Shown here piece by piece: positions 1 through 5,571 of a stretch of DNA of 6,338 nt. The stretch's first letter is position 1, and every line of letters begins with the position of its first letter. Both the position numbers and the translations under genes were made by a program. A model generated the notes under the pieces. It saw only the letters and a program-made list of their open reading frames with translations. It was not told where the DNA came from and ran no database searches. Origin of the DNA: Helicobacteraceae bacterium (lineage in GTDB: Bacteria > Campylobacterota > Campylobacteria > Campylobacterales > Sulfurimonadaceae); assembly GCA_027068615.1 (NCBI GenBank), contig JAMOQV010000165.1, forward strand, positions 1 to 6,338, read 5' to 3'.

Positions 1-728
1 CTCTCATCTATGATAATAACTTCAGATTTATACTTAACACCATCACTAAAATCGTGTGTCATACCTATATAAGTGTATTTTACAAGTGATGCTGTTCCTA
101 GTAAAAGATATACAGCTATCATACTTTTCATAATGATTTTAAAAGTTGCACGAGATTTTTTAGTGTTTTTACCCTCCATAAAGCCCCACTTTAGTGCTAA
201 ACGGTAAAGTCCTATAAAAGCATGAGATACAACAGATATAAGAAGTGCAAAGTAAAGTGGTCCCATAAACTCATCTACCACACGGCTTGAACTAGCATAT
301 GGTCCAATATAAGATGGTTGAGCTATCATAATGTATAGATGCACTGAACCTATAAAAAACATTATAAATCCACTTATCATCTGAATAGCCCACAGTGAAG
401 TATCTTCATGCTTCATCTGCATCGTATGATTTTTCATAATTTTGTATTGCTTATAATTTGATGGAAACTTTCTTATAGCAATCCCAGCATGAACGATAAA
501 TATAACAAAAATAGCACCAGCTAAAAATGAGATAATCCCCGGATATGTTTCACCAAAAAAGTAATATCCCTCAAACATTATGGTTACTTTATACATCATC
601 TCTTTTGAGATTAATATGGAAGATTCAAAAAGGATATGCCCCATTATAAACACACCTAAGATTAATCCTGTTAAACTCTGTAAAAAATCCAATCTTGCTG
701 GAGTTTTATCTATTTTCTGCCTTTTCAT
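1..728 (-). CDS. frdC: Fumarate reductase cytochrome b subunit FrdC (3' end cut by window edge)
   Basis: This is the diheme membrane anchor of menaquinol:fumarate reductase, which passes electrons from menaquinol to the FrdB/FrdA subunits in anaerobic respiration or the reductive TCA cycle. I translated the reverse strand by hand: 242 codons are visible, against about 256 in Wolinella, so only a few residues are missing. Five hydrophobic helices lie near residues 18-40, 64-86, 112-136, 156-178 and 196-220. H31 (MGHILF), H80 (IVHAG), H130 (SVHLYIM) and H169 (SHAFIG) match Wolinella heme ligands H44, H93, H143 and H182 with identical spacing (49, 50, 39). E53 matches the quinol-site E66, but V167 stands where Wolinella has E180. 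The ATG follows a GTGAGG ribosome site (734-739) by 5 bases. In this family frdA and frdB usually follow, here beyond the left edge. Family assignment is firm; residue comparisons rest on remembered sequence. Confidence 0.95.
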   Translation of the reverse strand, partial: MKRQKIDKTPARLDFLQSLTGLILGVFIMGHILFESSILISKEMMYKVTIMFEGYYFFGETYPGIISFLAGAIFVIFIVHAGIAIRKFPSNYKQYKIMKNHTMQMKHEDTSLWAIQMISGFIMFFIGSVHLYIMIAQPSYIGPYASSSRVVDEFMGPLYFALLISVVSHAFIGLYRLALKWGFMEGKNTKKSRATFKIIMKSMIAVYLLLGTASLVKYTYIGMTHDFSDGVKYKSEVIIIDE

Positions 729-749
729 ATATACCTCACTACTAATTTA

Positions 750-758
750 TGCTAAAAT
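750..758 (+). promoter_or_regulatory. Extended -10 element for the rightward membrane protein gene
   Basis: TGCTAAAAT is an extended -10 (TGn + TAAAAT), placing the transcript start near 765, directly before an AAAAAAGGA ribosome site at 766-774. The same 9 bases occur upstream of rhlE, which supports its use as a promoter. With this start the coding region must begin at about 778-781, because every in-frame ATG upstream lies outside the transcript. Confidence 0.55.
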
Positions 759-762
759 TATA
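757..762 (-). promoter_or_regulatory. -10 element of the frdC promoter
   Basis: A perfect TATAAT on the minus strand lies about 28 bases upstream of the frdC ATG, putting the transcript start near 750 and giving a leader of about 22 bases that includes the GTGAGG ribosome site. No clear -35 box is seen, as is common for sigma-70 promoters in Campylobacterota. It overlaps by 2 bp the opposing -10 box of the rightward gene. Confidence 0.6.
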
Positions 763-780
763 TCTAAAAAAGGATATATC

Positions 781-1197
781 ATCACTTACACTATAATACA
801 CACAATCCATATATTTTCTGTTTTTATATATGGTGGATTTCTAATCGTTGACAATCTGTTTCTAGCTAAGATGAAGCAGACACTTACAGAAGAAGAACAC
901 GCAAAAGCTCGTGAATCTTTTATGATGCATGTTAGAAAAGTTGTTCCAAAAGCTCTTGTAGTTGCAGTTTTAACTGGTATGTACTTGTTCTCTCAAGTTT
1001 TTGGAGAGATAAAAGATACAGGTTTAAGTAGTTTTCAAATCGCACTTAGCATTAAAGCATTTTTAGGTTTATGGCTTGGTTTTCGTGGTGTTAATCAAGT
1101 GTTTTTTGGTGTTCAACCGTGGGTATTTAAAAGTCATCTTTTCCCATTTATCTTAGTTATTATTATCATCTTATTATCTCAATTTATGTTTTTGTAA
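781..1197 (+). CDS. Small four-helix membrane protein, CopD-like in style, probable ATC start
   Basis: An integral membrane protein of 138 residues if it starts at ATC 781. Hydrophobic helices lie near residues 5-28, 55-74, 87-105 and 120-138. Histidines H7 and H10 in helix 1, H50 before helix 2 and H119 before helix 4, with the segment FIYGGFLIVDNLF, resemble small CopD-like or heme-binding four-helix proteins; that is impression, not proof, and the function is unknown. The start is odd. The frame stays open leftward to ATGs at 580 and 616, but those codons lie antisense inside frdC. The ribosome site AAAAAAGGA (766-774) is 6 bases before ATC 781, and no in-frame ATG, GTG or TTG occurs between it and ATG 871, which would remove helix 1. 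Automated annotation may therefore use 580, 616 or 871. It is divergent from frdC, 52 bp apart; a redox link is possible but unshown. Confidence 0.75.
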   Translation: MTYTIIHTIHIFSVFIYGGFLIVDNLFLAKMKQTLTEEEHAKARESFMMHVRKVVPKALVVAVLTGMYLFSQVFGEIKDTGLSSFQIALSIKAFLGLWLGFRGVNQVFFGVQPWVFKSHLFPFILVIIIILLSQFMFL

Positions 1198-1220
1198 CTA
1201 AGATGTAACTAAAATTAAGA

Positions 1221-1226
1221 TATAAT
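1221..1226 (+). promoter_or_regulatory. -10 element for the 132-residue unknown gene
   Basis: A perfect TATAAT in the 52-bp gap after the membrane protein gene. It predicts a transcript start near 1233 and a short leader containing the strong ribosome site AAAGGAG (1237-1243), 6 bases before the ATG at 1250. No terminator is visible before it, so read-through from the upstream gene is also likely. Confidence 0.5.
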
Positions 1227-1249
1227 ATTTCAGAACAAAGGAGTTTTAA

Positions 1250-1648
1250 ATGTGTTATTTTAAAAAAGTTAAAGTTAAAGATAAACTATACGGTTTAGTT
1301 TTTGGTGCTGGTAAAGTTACTAAAGTTTTTGATGATTCACATTATAAGATGATGGTAACATTTAAAAATGGTCATGAAGTTCCATATACAGAAGATGGCA
1401 TCCCAGGTTGGGGTAACTTTAAAAAACAAACTATATTTTACAAAGATGATATAGATTTAACAAAAGTTAGCTTTGATCCAGTTACTAAGGTTTTATCTCC
1501 TAAAAAGATTATAAAACTTCGTACAAAAAACAAACTAGAAGTTAGACTTCCATCTGGTGTATGGACACCTTGTACTGAGTGTATAGAAGAGTATATGCAA
1601 GATATGTTAGAAGCTGAAAATTACCACCTGTTTAGAAAAAAAGCTTAG
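1250..1648 (+). CDS. Conserved-looking hypothetical protein with Tudor/SH3-like N-terminus and a CxxC pair
   Basis: I do not recognise this 132-residue protein by name. It has no signal peptide or membrane segment and is rich in lysine, so it is probably cytoplasmic. Residues 8-50 (VKDKLYGLVFGAGKV, then VTFKNGHEVPYTEDG) look like the small beta-barrel (Tudor/SH3/CarD-like) folds of some nucleic-acid-binding and phage proteins, with the pattern G-D/x-x-V-x-G-x-G-x-V followed by V-x-F-x-N-G. The second half is less clear. It has a C108-T-E-C111 pair that could bind metal or be redox active, and an acidic helix-like stretch at 112-124. The start is well set by AAAGGAG 6 bases upstream. It converges on truC with a 17-bp overlap of coding ends, and its likely terminator hairpin lies inside truC. 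The gene is secure; the fold guess is weak. Confidence 0.8.
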   Translation: MCYFKKVKVKDKLYGLVFGAGKVTKVFDDSHYKMMVTFKNGHEVPYTEDGIPGWGNFKKQTIFYKDDIDLTKVSFDPVTKVLSPKKIIKLRTKNKLEVRLPSGVWTPCTECIEEYMQDMLEAENYHLFRKKA

Positions 1649-2339
1649 TCATCTTTATAAAAGTCTCATCGAATGGGGCTTTTATAAGTAACTTTTCATC
1701 TTTATAAGGATGAAATAATTCTAATTCAGATGAGTGAAGTAAAAGTCTATGACAATCAAACTTTTCTCTTATAAGTTTGTTATGTTCCCCTCTTCCATAC
1801 TTCGTATCACCCAATATATGATGAGATATATGTTTCATATGTCTTCTTATCTGATGTTTTCTTCCTGTTTGTGGTTTTACCTCAACAAGTGAATATCTTG
1901 TTTTATCATACTTTCCAACGGCATAAGGCACTTCAACAGTTGCTAACCTTTTATAGTTAGTTATAGCTTCTTGAGCATCTTTATCTTTTTTTGCCTTTTT
2001 ATCTGCTATCTTATCAAGTTTTTCTTTTAGAGGATGATCTATAACCCCATCTTCATCCACATATCCACGAACCATAGTTATATAGGTTTTTTCAATGGTA
2101 TGATTTTTAAACTGCTCTGAGACAAGATTTGCACTCTCTTTATCTAATGCAAAAAACAACACTCCAGATGTTGGCTTATCTAGTCTATGAAGAGGATAAA
2201 CATACTGACCTATCTGGTCTCGTAACATCTGCACTGCAAATTCAGTCTCATGCCTATCTATAGGGGAGCGATGAACCAATAATCCTGATGGTTTATTTAT
2301 CGCTATAAAATGTTCATCTCTATAAAGAATATCTAACAT
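1632..2339 (-). CDS. truC: tRNA pseudouridine(65) synthase TruC
   Basis: A pseudouridine synthase of the RluA family; TruC converts uridine 65 of certain tRNAs to pseudouridine in the cytoplasm. The protein is 235 residues. It opens with LDILYRDEHFIAINKPSGLLVHRS and has the catalytic motif HRLDKPTSG, with D54 as the nucleophile in the same place as in E. coli TruC. TruC-specific segments are also present: IRDQIGQ-like residues 40-45, KLDKIADKKAKKDK in mid-protein, and TGRKHQIRRHMKHISH. There is no S4 domain, as expected for TruC. The C-terminus is shorter than in E. coli (about 260). Its ATG directly follows the rhlE stop (TAAATG) and its ribosome site AAGAGG (2344-2349) lies inside rhlE, so translation is probably coupled. 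The 3' end overlaps the convergent gene by 17 bp. RluA-family identity is certain and TruC subtype very likely. Confidence 0.92.
   Translation of the reverse strand: MLDILYRDEHFIAINKPSGLLVHRSPIDRHETEFAVQMLRDQIGQYVYPLHRLDKPTSGVLFFALDKESANLVSEQFKNHTIEKTYITMVRGYVDEDGVIDHPLKEKLDKIADKKAKKDKDAQEAITNYKRLATVEVPYAVGKYDKTRYSLVEVKPQTGRKHQIRRHMKHISHHILGDTKYGRGEHNKLIREKFDCHRLLLHSSELELFHPYKDEKLLIKAPFDETFIKMTKLFF
1654..1688 (+). terminator. Terminator-like hairpin of the 132-residue gene, lying inside truC coding sequence
   Basis: TTATAAAAG (1655-1663) pairs perfectly with CTTTTATAA (1679-1687). Inner pairing TCTCA/TGGGG (1664-1668 with 1674-1678) adds 5 bp, two of them G-U, closing a TCGAA loop; T1654 and G1688 add one more G-U. 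The three G-U pairs exist only in rightward RNA, since in leftward RNA they become A-C mismatches. That points to use by the rightward gene, whose stop is 5 bases upstream. The following sequence (GTAACTTTTCATC) is only moderately U-rich. Confidence 0.5.
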
Positions 2340-3596
2340 TTAACCTCTTTTTGTTACTCTTCTATGTTTGTTGGTTGTTTTTTTATAATGTTTTTTAAAA
2401 GGCTTTTTAGTATCTTTTTTATGCTCACTCTTTAACTTAACCTCATCAACATCTTTTCTTCTTATGGTTGGATCTGGTTCAAACCCCTCAACAACATCTT
2501 TCGGAATTTTTTGACCTATAAGAATCTCTATATCTTTTACTGCATATTTTTCATAAATATCTAAAAGAGTTATAGCCTCCCCCTCTCTTCCTGCACGACC
2601 AGTTCTTCCAACTCTATGAACATAATCTTCAGGGATTGAAGGAAGTTCATAGTTTATAACATAAGGGAGATGCTCTATATCTAGTCCACGAGAAGCGATA
2701 TCTGTAGCTACTAAAACCCTAGTTTTTCCCTCTTTAAACTGAGTTAGTGCTTTTAGGCGACTTGCTTTTGTTTTATCTCCATGGATAACACCACATTTAA
2801 GTCCATCTTTTTTAAGCTCTTTGGCTAACTCATCTGCACTTGCTTTTGTTCTTGTAAAAACTAGTACTTGATTAAAGTTTCTTGAACCAATTAGATAAGC
2901 TAAAAGTTCTGCTTTTCTATTTGTATCTACCATATAAGCTATCTGATTTATAGTATCTACTGTTGAGTTTTTCTTTGATGTCTCTATAAATGCTGGTTTA
3001 TTTAGTATAAGTTTTGAAAGTTTTCTAACTTTATCACTAAATGTAGCTGAGAAAAGTAATGTTTGATGCTTTCTTGGAAGAAGTGGATGAAGTCTTTTTA
3101 TCTCTTTTACAAACCCCATATCAAGCATCCTATCTGCTTCATCAAGTACAAAAATCTCTACATATTTTAGATTTAGACCTTTTTCAGTATGTTCGATAAT
3201 TCTTCCAGGAGTAGCTATAACTATATCCAATCCCTTACTTATCATCTTTCTTTGAGAGTCTATATCTTTAGCACCAACTAAAAGACCTATTTTTAAATTT
3301 AAGTTTTTTCCATATTTTGTTAAATCATCATATATTTGTATAGCTAATTCACGAGTTGGGGAGAGGATAACACCTCGTATAACTCTGTTGTTTTCATCTG
3401 TGTGTCTCAATCTTTGAAGCATAGGTAAACCAAATCCAGCTGTTTTACCTGTTCCAGTTTGTGCAGTTGCAAAAATATCTTTTTTTGCTAAAACTAAAGG
3501 TATAGCTCTTTTTTGTATAGTGGTAGGATGTTCATACCCCAACTCTTTTATAGCACTAAGAAGTGGTTTCATAACACCTAGTTTTTCAAATGACAT
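2340..3596 (-). CDS. rhlE: DEAD-box ATP-dependent RNA helicase, RhlE type
   Basis: A 418-residue cytoplasmic RNA helicase that remodels RNA structure in ribosome assembly or RNA decay. Visible motifs in order: Q motif with F3, G20-Y21 and PTTIQ (24-28); Walker A AQTGTGKT (45-52); PTREL (80-84); TPGR (129-132); DEAD (152-155); SAT (183-185); VLVFTRT (244-250); VIHGD (270-274); ATDIASRGLD (297-306); and HRVGRTGR (327-334). All catalytic motifs are intact. The start MSFEKLG and the GKTAGFGLPMLQ stretch are typical of the RhlE subgroup. The tail from about residue 370 is lysine/arginine-rich, as is usual for RNA-binding extensions. It is first in a two-gene unit with truC. Its promoter lies directly after the terminator of the DUF4214 gene. 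The ribosome site is weak (CGGAAAAA). The exact subgroup name is inferred. Confidence 0.93.
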   Translation of the reverse strand: MSFEKLGVMKPLLSAIKELGYEHPTTIQKRAIPLVLAKKDIFATAQTGTGKTAGFGLPMLQRLRHTDENNRVIRGVILSPTRELAIQIYDDLTKYGKNLNLKIGLLVGAKDIDSQRKMISKGLDIVIATPGRIIEHTEKGLNLKYVEIFVLDEADRMLDMGFVKEIKRLHPLLPRKHQTLLFSATFSDKVRKLSKLILNKPAFIETSKKNSTVDTINQIAYMVDTNRKAELLAYLIGSRNFNQVLVFTRTKASADELAKELKKDGLKCGVIHGDKTKASRLKALTQFKEGKTRVLVATDIASRGLDIEHLPYVINYELPSIPEDYVHRVGRTGRAGREGEAITLLDIYEKYAVKDIEILIGQKIPKDVVEGFEPDPTIRRKDVDEVKLKSEHKKDTKKPFKKHYKKTTNKHRRVTKRG

Positions 3597-3625
3597 ATAT
3601 TTTTCCGTATTTTAATTTTAATGGA

Positions 3626-3634
3626 ATTTTAGCA
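3626..3634 (-). promoter_or_regulatory. Extended -10 element of the rhlE-truC promoter
   Basis: On the minus strand TGCTAAAAT, preceded by TATAATA, repeats the extended -10 seen at 750-758. It predicts a start near 3619 and a leader of about 23 bases before the rhlE ATG. It lies about ten bases past the U-rich tail of the preceding terminator, so rhlE is insulated from the surface-protein transcript. Confidence 0.6.
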
Positions 3635-3644
3635 TATTATAGGT

Positions 3645-3700
3645 AAAAAGAAAGACCTCCCCATCTTTCTATTAAAGAAAGTTGTCTCAGATTGGGGAAG
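3645..3700 (-). terminator. Rho-independent terminator with branched stem
   Basis: In leftward RNA the outer stem pairs CTTCCCC (3700-3694) with GGGGAGG (3662-3656), with one G-U. It can continue across a one-base bulge (3693) through ATCT/AGAT. An inner hairpin CTTTCT/AGAAAG (3665-3670 with 3676-3681) competes for part of this. A U-rich tail TCTTTCTTTTT (3655-3645) follows at once. The G-U pair is an A-C mismatch on the other strand, so the structure suits leftward transcription out of the DUF4214 gene. Confidence 0.75.
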
Positions 3701-3723
3701 CCTTGAAAAAAGAAGAAATCTAT

Positions 3724-3754
3724 GAAAAAAGAATCACACTACATTGAAGTAGTG
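3724..3754 (-). terminator. Short hairpin over the stop codon of the DUF4214 gene, with U tail
   Basis: CACTAC and GTAGTG (3737-3742 and 3749-3754) form a perfect 6-bp stem with a 6-base loop. It spans the last codons and stop of the gene at 3739. In leftward RNA it is followed by TGATTCTTTTTTC. The stem is weak, so this may be a leaky first terminator backed up by the stronger one at 3645-3700. Confidence 0.45.
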
Positions 3755-4707
3755 CTATCTGCTGTTGTATCTTGAGTTGTTACACCTGAAAGTTCAACAT
3801 CTACAGCATCTGTATCAACTGTAGTTACATCATCAGAAGTATATGGAAGTTCTACTTCTGTTTTAGTATCTAATTCAAAAATTTTATCAATATTCATATT
3901 TGCAAATTCACCATCATGAAAACTTTGGTACTGATTTGCATCTGCCCATGCATCTTCATTTTCTAAAAATCCAAATTTTGCTTGAATATCATTAGTTTCT
4001 GTAGCATCTGGAGCTGTCCATAAAGCATCATCTTCTTCCCAGAATTTAACACTTGGTGCTTCATCAAAGTTCAAAGTATGAGTCTCTTCCAAATTAGCCC
4101 AATACTCATTATCATTTATATGCTGATAAAGTTCCTCTGTAGTAATATCAGAATCACTTCCTAAAGCTTCTTCGTATTTAGTTACCCAATCTTTATAGTA
4201 AGTTATACTACCCATAGCATCTTCTACAGTCGCAGGATCTGCTGTAACACTAGAGATAATCTCTTTAGCTAATGGAGAATCTTCTGTTCCTATATCTTGA
4301 GAATATAATAATCCAGTATTTACTCTGTTTTGTAAAAGTTGTGCATCTTCTGGACTACCAGTTTCTGCTTTTGCACCATCTATAATAGTTTTTATAGCAA
4401 CATCTTTAGAGTATGCTCCAGAATCAAGTTCATTTACCCAGTATTGAACACCTTCATCAGAACCATCAACATCTCTACCTAAAGTATTTTGATAAACAGA
4501 AATTATAAAATCTTCATTAGAAGTATTACCATACATAGTTTGAGTTTCATCTTGATCAAAAAAGCTTTGAGCTACACCATCTAAAGTTAACTTACCACTT
4601 GTAACCTCATTTGTCCAATACTCTAATCCAGCTGCATCTGGAGCTCTTCCAAATGTCGCAACATATAGTTCAGCAACTTGTGCTTCAGTCATTTGTTGTT
4701 CAGTCAT
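3739..4707 (-). CDS. DUF4214 domain protein, probable type I secreted surface or extracellular protein
   Basis: A 322-residue, strongly acidic protein with no cysteine and no N-terminal signal peptide. Two DUF4214-like repeats lie at about residues 10-54 and 66-110, each with a Y-x3-GR-x-(D-rich)-YW-x-(N)-E-(V/L)-x-SG pattern (LYVATFGRAPDAAGLEYW; then VYQNTLGRDVDGSDEGVQYW, two residues longer). DUF4214 occurs in secreted RTX, S-layer-like and other type I exported proteins; its role is not settled. Residues 160-290 are acidic and rich in tryptophan and other aromatics, and I do not recognise them. The last 50 residues are Thr/Asp/Ser-rich and end VELSGVTTQDTTADSTTSM, much like the end of the partial protein at the right edge, which suggests a common C-terminal export signal. 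ATG 4707 has a good site (AAGGATAAG, 4711-4719); a second ATG five codons on lies in a tandem repeat. It has its own promoter and terminators. Export is inferred. Confidence 0.88.
   Translation of the reverse strand: MTEQQMTEAQVAELYVATFGRAPDAAGLEYWTNEVTSGKLTLDGVAQSFFDQDETQTMYGNTSNEDFIISVYQNTLGRDVDGSDEGVQYWVNELDSGAYSKDVAIKTIIDGAKAETGSPEDAQLLQNRVNTGLLYSQDIGTEDSPLAKEIISSVTADPATVEDAMGSITYYKDWVTKYEEALGSDSDITTEELYQHINDNEYWANLEETHTLNFDEAPSVKFWEEDDALWTAPDATETNDIQAKFGFLENEDAWADANQYQSFHDGEFANMNIDKIFELDTKTEVELPYTSDDVTTVDTDAVDVELSGVTTQDTTADSTTSM
4678..4707 (-). repeat. Tandem 15-bp repeat at the start of the DUF4214 gene
   Basis: The first ten codons are two copies of a five-codon unit, MTEQQ then MTEAQ, matching at 13 of 15 bases. 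The duplication creates two in-frame ATGs. Only the first has a ribosome site at normal distance. Confidence 0.7.
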
Positions 4708-4739
4708 AATCTTATCCTTTATTGTTTTAAGTTATGGAA

Positions 4740-4745
4740 ATTATA
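4740..4745 (-). promoter_or_regulatory. -10 element of the DUF4214 gene
   Basis: A perfect TATAAT on the minus strand in the 60-bp gap after the beta-barrel gene. It predicts a start near 4733 and a leader of about 26 bases with the AAGGATAAG ribosome site. A small dyad GTTAT/ATAAC (4731-4735 and 4743-4747) overlaps it and could be an operator or chance. No terminator is seen for the upstream gene, so read-through is possible. Confidence 0.55.
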
Positions 4746-4767
4746 ACAAACAAGTATAAGCAAAGTG

Positions 4768-5568
4768 TTAGTAATAAAAACCGACTTTAAAAGATATGGT
4801 ATCACTTATTGTTTTTTCATTATAGGTCTTAGTAAAAGATGTATTTACAAACCAGTTATCATTTATAGAATATAAAAAATATAAATTTGAACTTTGAGAA
4901 CTCTCTGTATCTTTATATATACTATCAACACTACTAAGAGATATAGATGAGTATAAATCTTTTATAAAGTTGTATCCAAAACCAACCATATAACTATTTG
5001 TATTTTGATACAACAATGAATAAGATGATATATCTTCATCATTAATCTTTGTAAATCTATATGCACCAAATAAAGATAAATTATCTTTTTTATAATAGAT
5101 GCTTTGAGACATACCATAATCTGCACGATTGTTGTCATAATAATTTTTATGAGTTGGTAAAACTACATTAAATGAAGTATATAAATTTATAAATTTATTA
5201 TATTTATATTTATACTTAAATGATACATATGTATCTTCCATCTTTGAGCTATTTTTAGAAGTTGTTACATTTAAAGAAAAATCTTTATAAAAATAATCGA
5301 CTTGAGCAGTTTGTAATGTTAAATAATAATTCTTTTGAGTTCTTTTATCTTTTATCTTTATAGATTTAACACCTAAGATAATATCAAAATGGTGTGGTGA
5401 TTCAAGTTTTTCAACTACACAACCATCTTTGTCAACTATATCTATAATTGAACTATTTGGACATTTATCTAATGCATCTTCAACACCATCAAAATCAGAA
5501 TCTGTATATGCAAAGATGTGTGCAGGTATAAACAATATTGAAAAAAATATTTTTGTTGTAAACTTCAT
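4768..5568 (-). CDS. Outer-membrane beta-barrel protein with one N-terminal thrombospondin type 3 calcium motif
   Basis: A 266-residue exported protein. A signal peptide (MKFTTKIFFSILFIPAHIFA) ends in a likely cleavage site after A20. The mature N-terminus is a thrombospondin type 3 repeat, DSDFDGVEDALDKCP (23-37), with calcium-binding aspartates spaced as in D-x-D-x-D-G-x-x-D-x-x-D. C36 and C50 are the only cysteines after the signal and could form a disulfide. From about residue 58 the chain alternates polar and aromatic residues (for example YVSFKYKYKY, MVGFGYNF, YFLYSIN) in roughly ten amphipathic strands, and it ends FKVGFYY with a terminal aromatic, the usual signature for outer-membrane insertion. 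Type 3 repeats are more familiar as linkers in OmpA-like proteins; here there is one and it comes first. It follows the small helical protein by 3 bp, with GGTGG as likely ribosome site inside that gene. Cargo or function is unknown. Confidence 0.85.
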   Translation of the reverse strand: MKFTTKIFFSILFIPAHIFAYTDSDFDGVEDALDKCPNSSIIDIVDKDGCVVEKLESPHHFDIILGVKSIKIKDKRTQKNYYLTLQTAQVDYFYKDFSLNVTTSKNSSKMEDTYVSFKYKYKYNKFINLYTSFNVVLPTHKNYYDNNRADYGMSQSIYYKKDNLSLFGAYRFTKINDEDISSYSLLYQNTNSYMVGFGYNFIKDLYSSISLSSVDSIYKDTESSQSSNLYFLYSINDNWFVNTSFTKTYNEKTISDTISFKVGFYY

Positions 5569-5571
5569 ATC

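Noticed and set aside
580..780. Upstream extension of the rightward membrane protein frame (about 67 extra residues from ATG 580, or 55 from ATG 616)
   Set aside because: This stretch is the antisense of the securely identified frdC 5' end and of the divergent promoters; the ribosome site and -10 box fit a start near 781.
749..796. Short frame from ATG 749 (MLKLYLKKD...)
   Set aside because: It stops after about 15 codons, lies across the promoter and is in a different frame from the membrane protein.
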